Assembly (NCBI GenBank): GCA_021298235.1 | Contig: JAJTDX010000009.1 | Coordinates: 39,952-65,482 of the forward strand | DNA from: Cryomorphaceae bacterium | Lineage (GTDB): Bacteria > Bacteroidota > Bacteroidia > Flavobacteriales > Crocinitomicaceae | DNA length: 25,531 nt | Direction of reading: 5' to 3' | Shown here: positions 15,950 through 23,261 of the stretch, piece after piece | Numbering within the stretch: position 1 is the first letter of the stretch | Layout: every line of letters begins with the position of its first letter | Translations under genes and position numbers: made by a program | Notes under the pieces: generated by a model | Seen by the model: only the letters and a program-made list of their open reading frames with translations | The model's database searches: none | Told to the model about the DNA's origin: nothing

Positions 15950-16282
15950 CTAAAGTTTTTCTCCCCGAAGGTCTGACTTTTCGAGATCAAAGACTGTCGA
16001 TCCAACTTGAATTTTGAACCATGTTTTAAAGTTCTCCAATGAAAGATCCTCCGGCCAGTCCTCTTCATTCTCAGTAATCATGGATAATTCATTTTTGAAA
16101 ATCTTTTTAAAATTCTGCTCAATAATTGGTTCGATCTCCAGAAAATCCTCCGTAATCAGATAAACATTTGGTTCTGGGTCATCGAATTGCAGAAGCTCGA
16201 ATTCTGTTTCAAAGGAATTGGCCCATTCAAAAAAATGATTGGTAGGTTGAATAGTGATGAATCCGCGGTTGATTAATTTCAT
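15950..16282 (-). CDS. Small conserved acidic protein of unknown function
   Basis: Not assigned to any characterised family. The 110-residue protein starts MKLINRGFITIQPTNHFFEWAN, and is acidic, with EPNVYLITEDFLEIEPIIEQNFKKIF and an ENEEDWPEDLSLENFKTWF segment. It has no signal peptide, membrane helix or cysteine, so it should be a soluble cytoplasmic protein. Similar short acidic proteins occur in other Flavobacteriales, to my recollection, and the regular codon use supports a real gene. It lies on the minus strand between the lipoprotein gene and the SOUL-like gene, with about 195 bases upstream that contain repeats and a TACCTTTA near-match to the -7 consensus. No function can be inferred. 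Confidence 0.65.
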   Translation of the reverse strand: MKLINRGFITIQPTNHFFEWANSFETEFELLQFDDPEPNVYLITEDFLEIEPIIEQNFKKIFKNELSMITENEEDWPEDLSLENFKTWFKIQVGSTVFDLEKSDLRGEKL

Positions 16283-16357
16283 TTTCTATTTTTTGCTCTT
16301 TGGTAAAGGTACTGTGTTAAATGTTTACTTCTTTGTCATATGGTGCATTTGGTTTTG

Positions 16358-16472
16358 GAGCAAGGAACAAGGACTCGAGAAGAAGACCATTTCTGATTCT
16401 CAAAACTTGAATTTCTCGACACGAGATTGAAAAAGCTCAAACATTTGAATCTTTGCTCTTTGTTCCTTGCTC
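16358..16472. repeat. Inverted repeat of 13 bases flanking an 89-base loop
   Basis: GAGCAAGGAACAA at 16358-16370 is exactly complementary to TTGTTCCTTGCTC at 16460-16472. The pairing extends a little with G-U pairs. A small TCTCG/CGAGA hairpin sits within the loop (16414-16426). It lies between the lipoprotein gene and the small acidic protein gene. Similar GAGCAAGGAACAA-type simple repeats are common in Bacteroidota intergenic DNA, to my recollection. Confidence 0.7.
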
Positions 16473-16480
16473 TTTGTTCA
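16453..16480. repeat. Direct tandem repeat, two 14-base units
   Basis: TTGCTCTTTGTTCC and TTGCTCTTTGTTCA lie head to tail with one mismatch. The last bases of the second unit form the stop codon region of the minus-strand lipoprotein gene. The units belong to the same sequence family as the inverted repeat arms. Confidence 0.75.
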
Positions 16481-17110
16481 TCTCAAGGGTAAAAACTGTT
16501 TTTTCTTTTTCCCTGGAAGAAGATCGTACTTCATCCAAACACCTTTTTTACGAGGTTGTTGCCAAATAACTACATCCCATTGGTCGATGCCGTAGAATTT
16601 TTCAAGATACCGCTGCCAATTGTTCAGCTCAAGTTTTGACTTCGAGCTGAAATAGGTAATCGAAGTATCGTTAATAAACAAGATCATGGCATCCTTTTGA
16701 ATATTCACCTCTTCCCCGTATTTGAATGAAGTGCATTCCGTTCCAAAACAATCCAGCCAGTTAAAAAAAGCATTCATTGTTTTTAGTGAATCCGAATAAG
16801 TCCACTGGCCCATTAACAAACTCTCATCCCTAGCAACCAATGTAAGTTTTAATTTGCTTTTCGGCATAAACCGATCAGGGAACATGGGGTCTTTTAGCTC
16901 ATTGTATTCTTGAAGTCGGATGCCACAGCTGTCTGCAAGTGGGAGGTTAAAAAGTGAGAAGTGAGAAGTGTCTTTTTCTTTCTTGAACTCCGATGTATCT
17001 CTTTTTGCCTGTGGTGTCAGATCACTCATGTTGAGTACTTTCTCCTTGTTTTCTCTCGCACAAGAAAAAAGTAGCGTCGCACTGATTGGTATGATAACTT
17101 TTTTAAACAT
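16478..17110 (-). CDS. Putative lipoprotein of unknown function
   Basis: Predicted lipoprotein of 210 residues. The N-terminus FKKVIIPISATLLFSCARENK is a type II signal peptide with lipobox LFSC, so the mature protein would be anchored at the Cys near position 17. The rest is soluble with strands LKLTLVARDES, DAMILFINDTSITYF and WDVVIWQQPRKKGVWMKYDLL, and a C-terminal run of lysines. No family recognised. The segment DTSHFSLFNLPLADS near residues 48-62 is encoded by the AAGTGAG heptamer repeat and probably entered the gene as repeat DNA. The start overlaps the threonine aldolase stop by eight bases, so the genes share a transcript. The 3' end runs into the GAGCAAGG repeat. Confidence 0.72.
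   Translation of the reverse strand: MFKKVIIPISATLLFSCARENKEKVLNMSDLTPQAKRDTSEFKKEKDTSHFSLFNLPLADSCGIRLQEYNELKDPMFPDRFMPKSKLKLTLVARDESLLMGQWTYSDSLKTMNAFFNWLDCFGTECTSFKYGEEVNIQKDAMILFINDTSITYFSSKSKLELNNWQRYLEKFYGIDQWDVVIWQQPRKKGVWMKYDLLPGKKKKQFLPLR
16952..16970. repeat. Heptamer tandem repeat (AAGTGAG) inside the lipoprotein gene
   Basis: Two complete AAGTGAG units and a partial third (AAGTG) lie in the coding sequence. Read on the gene strand they give Thr-Ser-His-Phe-Ser-Leu-Phe. The sequence resembles the GTGAGAAGTGAGAAG repeats seen in many Bacteroidota genomes, to my recollection. Confidence 0.75.
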
Positions 17111-18125
17111 GTAGTTTTTTCAAAACGTGACATACCTCATCAATCTGTGAACTGCTCACATTCAAATGAGTAACCATGCGTAACATTCCTTCTCCAAAGG
17201 CCATTATTCGTATTTGCTTTTCCTCAAGTTTTGTAATAATCTCATCTCTTTTCGAGGCATCCTTAAGGATCGTTACGACAATGTTCGTTTGAACTGACAT
17301 CACTTCAGATACCCACGACAATTCCTTCAAAACAGCTTCCATTTGGCGTGCATGCCCATGATCCTCTTTTAAACGTTCTACCTGATGTTTCAATGCATAC
17401 AACCCACCTGCCGCAATAATTCCCGCCTGTCGCATGCCCCCTCCAAAAACCTTTCTCACGCGTCTGGCTCGTTTAATGAAATCTGCCGAACCGATCAATA
17501 CCGATCCCACGGGCGCTCCCAAACCTTTAGACAAACACAGTGAAATCGAATCAAATTCAGCCCCATACACCTTCGGATCAATTTTCGTTTCGACTAAAGC
17601 ATTCATAAGTCGCGCACCATCCAAATGCAAGGGAAGTTGATTTTTCGAACAAAACCGCTTGATTTTTCGAATCTCTTCGAAGTCATAAATCGCTCCGCCT
17701 CCCCTGTTGGCGGTGTCTTCAAGAGACACGAGTTGTGTCAACGGAAAATGAACATCCTCAGGATTATTTATCCATTTCGAAATAGCATCTACTTTCAAAC
17801 GACCTCGATCGCCTTGAAGCAAACGCACCGAAGCACCTGTATTCCGAGCTATTCCACCGCCTTCGTATTTGTAAATATGGCTTTCTTCATGACAGATCAC
17901 CTCCCCTCCAGGGAGAACGTGCACGGCAATAGCAATTTGATTGGTTTGGGTTCCGGAAGCACAAAAAAGCGCCGCTTCCTTTCCAAATAGTTCCGCAGCA
18001 TACTTCTGCAATTCATTAATCGTAGGATCTTCCGAAAAGACATCATCCCCAAGGGGTGCATTGAACATGGCTTCACGCATTCCCTCCGACGGCAGCGTTA
18101 CGGTATCACTTCGCAGATCGATCAT
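17103..18125 (-). CDS. ltaE: Low-specificity L-threonine aldolase
   Basis: PLP-dependent threonine aldolase (fold type I), cleaving L-threonine or L-allo-threonine to glycine and acetaldehyde. The 340-residue protein begins MIDLRSDTVTLPSEGMREAM, as in GLY1/LtaE enzymes. SHIYKYEGGG (His83 region) stacks on the cofactor, LPLHLDGARLMNA (about 164-176) carries the Asp and Arg that hold PLP, and SLCLSKGLGAPVGS has the Schiff-base lysine at 200. GGGMRQAG and a C-terminal FGEGMLRMVTHLNVSS complete the match, and length is normal. The ATG at 18125 follows a CAAATTTG promoter-like box by five bases. It diverges from the TauE/SafE gene, and its stop overlaps the downstream lipoprotein start. Confidence 0.95.
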   Translation of the reverse strand: MIDLRSDTVTLPSEGMREAMFNAPLGDDVFSEDPTINELQKYAAELFGKEAALFCASGTQTNQIAIAVHVLPGGEVICHEESHIYKYEGGGIARNTGASVRLLQGDRGRLKVDAISKWINNPEDVHFPLTQLVSLEDTANRGGGAIYDFEEIRKIKRFCSKNQLPLHLDGARLMNALVETKIDPKVYGAEFDSISLCLSKGLGAPVGSVLIGSADFIKRARRVRKVFGGGMRQAGIIAAGGLYALKHQVERLKEDHGHARQMEAVLKELSWVSEVMSVQTNIVVTILKDASKRDEIITKLEEKQIRIMAFGEGMLRMVTHLNVSSSQIDEVCHVLKKLHV

Positions 18126-18130
18126 ATCCT

Positions 18131-18138
18131 CAAATTTG
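18131..18138 (-). promoter_or_regulatory. CAAATTTG -7-like box five bases before ltaE
   Basis: The minus strand reads CAAATTTG, one mismatch from TAnnTTTG, then AGGAT and the ATG at 18125. The same CAAATTTG occurs at the start of the T9SS-tailed gene (23147-23154). Confidence 0.3.
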
Positions 18139-18184
18139 ACAATGAAATTAACGTTAACTTCACAAACGGACAGCGATCTTTCGT

Positions 18185-18192
18185 TTTTTTTG
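18185..18192 (+). promoter_or_regulatory. TTTTTTTG -7-like box four bases before the TauE/SafE gene
   Basis: TTTTTTTG, one mismatch from TAnnTTTG, is followed by CACT and the ATG at 18197, the same spacing as at the ydcF-like gene. The T-run makes a chance match more likely than at the other sites. Confidence 0.22.
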
Positions 18193-18196
18193 CACT

Positions 18197-18982
18197 ATGG
18201 AATTTCTAAGTTATCTCCTTCTTGCGTTTACAGTGCTCTTTGGTGCCGGGCTCACCTTCTTTTCAGGATTTGGACTTGGTACCATTTTACTGCCTGTCTT
18301 CAGCCTGTATTTCCCGATCGATATCGCTATTGCAGCCACGGCCATCGTGCATTTTTCGAACAATGTATTCAAATTTGGGATGGTGTACAAACACGTTCAT
18401 TGGCCAACACTATTTCGCTTTGGTTTACCCGCAATGGGGGCGGCACTTTTGGGGGCACTGCTCCTCAATTTCATGGGGAAACAAGCAGTTATTTACAGCT
18501 ATGTCTTGTTTAATAAAGAACTAAGTATTACTTCACTGAAATTGGTTATTGGCGCACTCATGCTCTTTTTTGCACTTTTTGAATTAATACCCAAATTATC
18601 AAACTGGAAAATGGAGCAAAAATACATGCCGCTGGGTGGTGTACTCAGTGGTTTCTTTGGCGGAATTTCCGGTCATCAGGGCGCTTTTCGATCCGTTTTT
18701 CTTACCAAAACCGGACTTTCCAAAGAGGAATTCATCGGTACTTCGAATGCCATTGCCTTGGTCATCGACATCACGCGAATAACTGTCTATGCGACAACTA
18801 TTTTTAAACTTGTTGATTTTAATGGCATAAAAACGCCGCTGCTAATCGGTATTGCCTTTGCTTTTCTCGGAACATACTTTGGGAAGCAGCTTCTCACCAA
18901 AACAACTATCAAAGGTATTCAACGCGCAGTAGGAGTGCTGCTAATTGTTTACGGGGTGTTGTTTTTATTGGGTGTATTTTGA
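18197..18982 (+). CDS. TauE/SafE-family sulfite exporter-like permease
   Basis: Inner-membrane permease of the TauE/SafE (DUF81) family, 261 residues, with about seven to eight hydrophobic helices. The two-repeat family pattern is visible: FFSGFGLGTILLPVFSLYFP with AIAATAIVHFSNNVFKF in the first half, and LGGVLSGFFGGISGHQGAFRSVFL with FIGTSNAIALVIDITRI in the second. Members are associated with export of sulfite, sulfoacetate or other small organosulfur anions, but substrate cannot be predicted and no sulfur-metabolism gene lies nearby. The first residues, MEFLSYLLLAFTVLFG, form the first helix, so the start is sound. The gene faces ltaE across 71 bases and converges on the Ig-repeat gene with about 26 bases between stops. 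Confidence 0.9.
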   Translation: MEFLSYLLLAFTVLFGAGLTFFSGFGLGTILLPVFSLYFPIDIAIAATAIVHFSNNVFKFGMVYKHVHWPTLFRFGLPAMGAALLGALLLNFMGKQAVIYSYVLFNKELSITSLKLVIGALMLFFALFELIPKLSNWKMEQKYMPLGGVLSGFFGGISGHQGAFRSVFLTKTGLSKEEFIGTSNAIALVIDITRITVYATTIFKLVDFNGIKTPLLIGIAFAFLGTYFGKQLLTKTTIKGIQRAVGVLLIVYGVLFLLGVF

Positions 18983-19008
18983 GATAACAACATGTATCAA
19001 ACTTTATT

Positions 19009-22000
19009 TTAGGGGGTGTGTATATAAGTGAATGTACTAAAACTTGCACTCACGTTTCCGGATGCATCGGTTTGTTTGGCAGAGTATTCATTCGTAGAAT
19101 TATTTAAAACAGTAACTTGAATTACAACGTCACCATCGTAATCAGTATCATAACCCGTTCCAATCGGTGCACCTGTTGCTGTTAGATTATTATAAACATT
19201 AACCTTTGCACCTGGTTCGCAGGATATGATCAATAGAGGCGTGATGTCATTGCCTGGACTTGCGGGTTCTGAAGATATGAATGTATTGCCTGGTGCCGTA
19301 TTGTCAAAGATGTGATCGTAATAATAAATAGGTGAGGTAGCACTCACATTTCCGCATTGATCCGTTGCTTTTGCCGTAAATTTATTAATTGAACCATTAT
19401 TAACTGTAATCAAATTATTTAGTATCACATTATAATAAGGCCCAAACCAAACTTCACCGGAAGCACTTGAAGTGCCTGTCGCAATAGGAGCACCCGTGCC
19501 CGTAGCATTTGGAAATATTGTTACAGTCGAATATGGTTCACAGGAAACTTTTATAAATGGATTAACTGCATCCCCTGGACTCGATGGTATCGATTCAAAA
19601 ATTACCGGCGGAGCAGGTGGGCTCGAATCGTGCGTATACGTTAAACTGGGAGAGCAAGCACTCATATTGCCTGCTGCATCGCGAGATCTTATGGTAAAAA
19701 TAGATGTTGAATTGGCGGTAACTGAAACATTAGCACTCACTGTGGCACCTGCGTTGGTTATGGTAGAAATAGCAGCACCACTGCATGTATTTCCAGAATA
19801 AATAAGTATATCAGTTCCCACTTCTGGGTTTGAAATATTGAGTGAAGGTGTGGTTGTTGCAGCACTTGGACTAGCAGGAGTCGAACTTGTTATAGTTGGA
19901 GCAAGCGGAGCTACAACGTCGCAAACATAGGTTATACCAGAAGAGCAAGAACTTACGTTTCCAGAGGCATCTGTTGAGTTTGCGTAAAATACCGTAGTTG
20001 AATTTGTAGCAACCGATGCAGGCAAGGACGCATTACCAAGAGCCGATGTGGTTGTAGGAGTTCCAACTGAAGTCACACACTGTGCATCCGTATACAATCG
20101 AACAACAGAACCGGGTTCAGCTGTAAAATTTATTGTAGGAAGGGTACTATTTCCGGGACTCGAAGGCATTGTAGATACCGGAACAGGAACACTCGGAGCA
20201 ATGACATCATGAGTGTATGAAAATGAATTTGAACAAGCACTTTGGTTACCAGTAGCGTCTATCGCAACTGCCGTGAAATTAGAGGTTGAGTTCGCATTAA
20301 CAGTAACACCAATATTAGCGATTCCTGGTGCAGTAGCCAATGCTCCTCCATTAATTGGTGAACCTCCACAAGATGGTCCGGAATAAATGTAAATTATAGA
20401 TCCCGCATCGGCTGTTAGGTTCAGAGATGGTGTTGTTGATGAATTGTTTGGGCTCGTAGGATTAGAACCTGTAATAACTGGTGCAGCTGGAGGAATAGCA
20501 TCATGTACGTATGTAAAACCAACAGAACACGCACTAACATTTCCTGCGGCATCTGTGGCATTAGCAGTAAATATGGTTAAGGAATTAGAAGTCACAGTAA
20601 CCTGTATTGTCACTGTTCCAGCTCCACCTACAGTTGCGGTTGCTACCACTGGTCCTGTACAAGATCCATCTTTATAGAGTCTAATCAGAGAACCAGGTTC
20701 ACCACTTATTGTCAAAGTTGGAGTTACAGAGGATGAGCTTGGACTTATAGGGCTTGAACTAACAATAGTAGGTGCAGGTGGAGGAACATTGTCATGAACA
20801 TACGTTACAGAATTTGAACAAGCACTCACATTTCCTGTTAGGTCAATTGCATGAGCAGTAAAAGAAGTTGAAGAATTTGCAATTACAGTAACAGGTATCG
20901 AAACCGTTCCACCCAAGCCTACAGTAGCAGTGGCAACGGATGAACCTGAACAAGATGAATTATCAAAAATCGAAATCAGACTACCAGGGTCACCACTTAC
21001 AAGCAATGTTGGTGTGGTAGATAAATTGCTAGGACTCATTGGAGAAACACTTTGTATGGTTGGTGTTGCCGGTGGTATGGAATTGTGAACATAGGTGAAT
21101 GTATTTGACAGAGCACTCACATTACCGAGCCCATCTGAGGCAATTGCAACAAAAGTTGTTGAAGAATTTGGAGGCACTGTTACAAGTGCCAAAGCGTCTC
21201 CAAAGTTGTTCGTTGTGACAGTTGTAACCGGAACACCTGTACCGCTCGGATTGTCATAGATATCAATGGTTTTATTCGCGGGGCCAAAGATTTCCAACGT
21301 CGGAGTTGTTGAACTGTTGCTAGGACTTGTGGGCGTTGACGAAACAATAGTAGGAGCAGGTAATCCCACATTTACAGAAAAATTACAGCTTTGACCTCCA
21401 AGTGAAATTTGAAATGTAGCAGTCCCCGAATTTTCCGGTGTACCGATTATCGTAAAAGTGATGTCTCCAGAACCCACTGCAACGCTACCTGCATTTAGCT
21501 CAGCAAACAGACCATTCACACCAGTTGATGGTATCAATTGTCCTCCATAAGCCCCACCATTTCCTCCGCTATACGGCACGGTAACACTCGAATTTAAGAC
21601 AGGTACGCTCATTAGTAAATTCCCCGAAAAGGTTGAAGATCCACATACCAATCCAACTAATGTAGCAAGTGGTGCTGTGTTTGTGCCACACCACTCATGC
21701 CAAACGCCATCAAAATAGTAATTCGGACAGCCAGAACTAATGTTAAAAATCATTAATCCATCTACTGGATTCGAAATGGCATCACGTTGGACTGAAGTCA
21801 TGCGAGGAGGTAAAAATCCTTGTGTATTTGAACTAACTTCAAGCTTGGAGGCGACACTGGGTGTATCAGTCCCGATACCTACACTTCCACCGTTGTTATG
21901 AATATTACTGGAATTAACAACCCAATCCGTTCCATCCCAGTAAGGAGTATTTCCCGCAGTACTTCCACTTGTTAACAATCCCGAAGGCCCCTGAATTCCT

Positions 22001-22641
22001 TGTGGACCTTGCGCTCCGTCGTTGCCTGCCAGACCTTGAATTCCCTGTGGTCCTTGTGCGCCTTCCAAAGATGCCAACCACTCTGCTTCTGTTCCAACAA
22101 ACCCATTAGCCACAGCCACTTCGTAGGCACTTAACCCGTCTGTCCCTGATGGACCTTGAGCTCCTGGTAGTCCTTGAGCACCATCGTTTCCTGCCGGACC
22201 AGGAATTCCCTGAGGACCTTGTGGACCAGGAATTGAACTTCCTGATGTCTTGGCATACAAGGCATACGGAACACTTAACAATTGACTGGTGCCCATCACC
22301 ACATAGTTCGTTCCTCCGGTAACATCGACCGCGGTTTCAATAAAATAAGGACCATTTGCCCAGTCGATAGAAGCGAAGGTGCCACTCGTCACCGTTCCGT
22401 TACCTATCTCGAGATTTACCAACCCGTAGGCATTGGTGTTGGTAGAAAACGTTTCAGCATAAACCGTTGTTCCTCCTATAGCTCCTTGCTGAATGGTCAT
22501 GCGCAAACCAACCGCCTGATTATTCATAATTGCATTAGCAGCATCTCGGACTACTGCCTGATATTTAAAACCTTCAGGAGCTTGAGCATAAGTTGTTACC
22601 GAACAGAGGAAAATGAACACACGAAATAGTAACTTTTTCAT
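19009..22641 (-). CDS. Large collagen-like, Ig-repeat surface protein
   Basis: Exported 1210-residue protein, probably displayed on the cell surface or forming a filament. In order: a signal peptide (1-20, ending TYAQ); an N-terminal domain starting EGFKYQAVVRDA (21-130) that is common in Bacteroidota surface proteins; Gly-X-Y collagen-like tracts (139-171 and 194-223) split by the widespread SAYEVAVANGFVGTEAEWL element; a GTDTPSVASKLEVSS / GFLPPRMTSVQRDAI module (about 257-300) as in tail-fibre-like proteins; and eight bacterial Ig-like repeats of about 98 residues (427-1210). Most repeats end TYVHD-x-x-PP and have a C...GNVSAC cysteine pair. No C-terminal T9SS sorting domain is present: the last residues close the eighth repeat (FTYIHTP). 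It starts 10 bases after the stop of the T9SS-tailed gene, so the two form an operon. Function is inferred from architecture; ligand unknown. Confidence 0.9.
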   Translation of the reverse strand: MKKLLFRVFIFLCSVTTYAQAPEGFKYQAVVRDAANAIMNNQAVGLRMTIQQGAIGGTTVYAETFSTNTNAYGLVNLEIGNGTVTSGTFASIDWANGPYFIETAVDVTGGTNYVVMGTSQLLSVPYALYAKTSGSSIPGPQGPQGIPGPAGNDGAQGLPGAQGPSGTDGLSAYEVAVANGFVGTEAEWLASLEGAQGPQGIQGLAGNDGAQGPQGIQGPSGLLTSGSTAGNTPYWDGTDWVVNSSNIHNNGGSVGIGTDTPSVASKLEVSSNTQGFLPPRMTSVQRDAISNPVDGLMIFNISSGCPNYYFDGVWHEWCGTNTAPLATLVGLVCGSSTFSGNLLMSVPVLNSSVTVPYSGGNGGAYGGQLIPSTGVNGLFAELNAGSVAVGSGDITFTIIGTPENSGTATFQISLGGQSCNFSVNVGLPAPTIVSSTPTSPSNSSTTPTLEIFGPANKTIDIYDNPSGTGVPVTTVTTNNFGDALALVTVPPNSSTTFVAIASDGLGNVSALSNTFTYVHNSIPPATPTIQSVSPMSPSNLSTTPTLLVSGDPGSLISIFDNSSCSGSSVATATVGLGGTVSIPVTVIANSSTSFTAHAIDLTGNVSACSNSVTYVHDNVPPPAPTIVSSSPISPSSSSVTPTLTISGEPGSLIRLYKDGSCTGPVVATATVGGAGTVTIQVTVTSNSLTIFTANATDAAGNVSACSVGFTYVHDAIPPAAPVITGSNPTSPNNSSTTPSLNLTADAGSIIYIYSGPSCGGSPINGGALATAPGIANIGVTVNANSTSNFTAVAIDATGNQSACSNSFSYTHDVIAPSVPVPVSTMPSSPGNSTLPTINFTAEPGSVVRLYTDAQCVTSVGTPTTTSALGNASLPASVATNSTTVFYANSTDASGNVSSCSSGITYVCDVVAPLAPTITSSTPASPSAATTTPSLNISNPEVGTDILIYSGNTCSGAAISTITNAGATVSANVSVTANSTSIFTIRSRDAAGNMSACSPSLTYTHDSSPPAPPVIFESIPSSPGDAVNPFIKVSCEPYSTVTIFPNATGTGAPIATGTSSASGEVWFGPYYNVILNNLITVNNGSINKFTAKATDQCGNVSATSPIYYYDHIFDNTAPGNTFISSEPASPGNDITPLLIISCEPGAKVNVYNNLTATGAPIGTGYDTDYDGDVVIQVTVLNNSTNEYSAKQTDASGNVSASFSTFTYIHTP
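19012..21363 (-). repeat. Eight tandem Ig-like repeats, about 294 bases each
   Basis: Within the large surface protein, residues 427-1210 consist of eight diverged repeats. Each begins P-x-I-x-S-x-x-P-x-S-P and contains a turn such as GSLIRLYKDGSC; six end SYTHD/TYVHD-type with Pro following. The last two are more divergent, with ISCEPG or VSCEPY in the first strand and no closing Cys pair. Confidence 0.85.
21973..22227 (-). repeat. Collagen-like Gly-X-Y repeat region
   Basis: Two tracts of 11 and 10 Gly-X-Y triplets, rich in GPQ, GIQ, GAQ and GND, are interrupted by a 22-residue SAYEVAVANG element. Collagen-like tracts in bacteria form trimeric stalks; whether this one trimerises is inferred. 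Confidence 0.88.
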
Positions 22642-22651
22642 CGCAGTAGAT

Positions 22652-23149
22652 TTAATGAGATTTGATCAATTTAAAGGTCTTCCAAACCTGGCCTCCATGC
22701 CTAATGTTGAGAGTGTAATTTCCGGGAGCAAGCCGAGCTACCTTAACCGGTGTTTTTTTAGCACTGAGCTCATCATGCTCAACAAGTTTTCCCACTGCGT
22801 CAACGATCTCGAACGAAAGTTCTTTGAATGCCGAAGTTTCAATGGTCAACTCATCAACAGAAGGGTTAGGATAGATGTTCACTTGTGTTTCCGGTTGCAA
22901 ATCTTCCACACCGACAAAAATCCAGTTTGTTTGATGAAAACCTTGCGTCAGATCAATTGTTCCGTCTGAAGCAGTATTTGTAACCATTTCCCCCATCGTA
23001 AAATCAATTTTCGTGTTGGTATTCGAATACGATTCTCCCTGACTGGAAATAACTTGTTGGGCAATAAATATTGAAGGTAAAAGCAATGTGCACAAGGTTA
23101 GAAACCAAGCACTCTTAAATCCTTTAACAAACCTGTAAATGAAACTCAA
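22652..23149 (-). CDS. Short secreted protein with type IX secretion C-terminal sorting domain
   Basis: Protein of 165 residues. A signal peptide (about 1-30, hydrophobic FLTLCTLLLPSIFIAQQ) is followed by the short ISSQGESYSN and FTMGEMVTNT/DLTQGFHQTNW modules, which often accompany T9SS tails in Flavobacteriales. The last 80 residues (from about 83) are a type A sorting domain, with the NIYPNPSVDELTIE entry, VDAVGKLV, VKVARLAPGNYTLNI and the terminal WKTFKLIKSH. It should be exported through the outer membrane by the type IX system, and the tail cleaved or replaced by an anchor. No ATG fits the signal peptide; the TTG at 23149 is the only plausible start. It lies directly upstream of the large Ig-repeat protein. 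Confidence 0.85.
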   Translation of the reverse strand: MSFIYRFVKGFKSAWFLTLCTLLLPSIFIAQQVISSQGESYSNTNTKIDFTMGEMVTNTASDGTIDLTQGFHQTNWIFVGVEDLQPETQVNIYPNPSVDELTIETSAFKELSFEIVDAVGKLVEHDELSAKKTPVKVARLAPGNYTLNIRHGGQVWKTFKLIKSH

Positions 23150-23261
23150 ATTTGAAATAATTATAATTGTCTTCTACTGATTGGAACCTAAGTTACACTC
23201 TTTTAATTAATTCACCTAGAGATTTTTTGAATAAGAGAAATCAACCCACGTTAAATTAAAA

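Noticed and set aside
18983..19008. Terminator between the converging TauE/SafE and surface-protein genes
   Set aside because: No stem-loop with a T-run is visible in the short gap, and the same holds at the other convergent gene ends.
19472..20677. Plus-strand reading frames opposite the Ig repeats
   Set aside because: They recur because the repeats recur, carry no recognisable domain and lie antisense to a clear coding sequence.
19009..22641. Phage tail fibre or prophage remnant
   Set aside because: The collagen and tail-module motifs are shared with phage proteins, but no other phage gene is present and the signal peptide points to a cell-surface protein.
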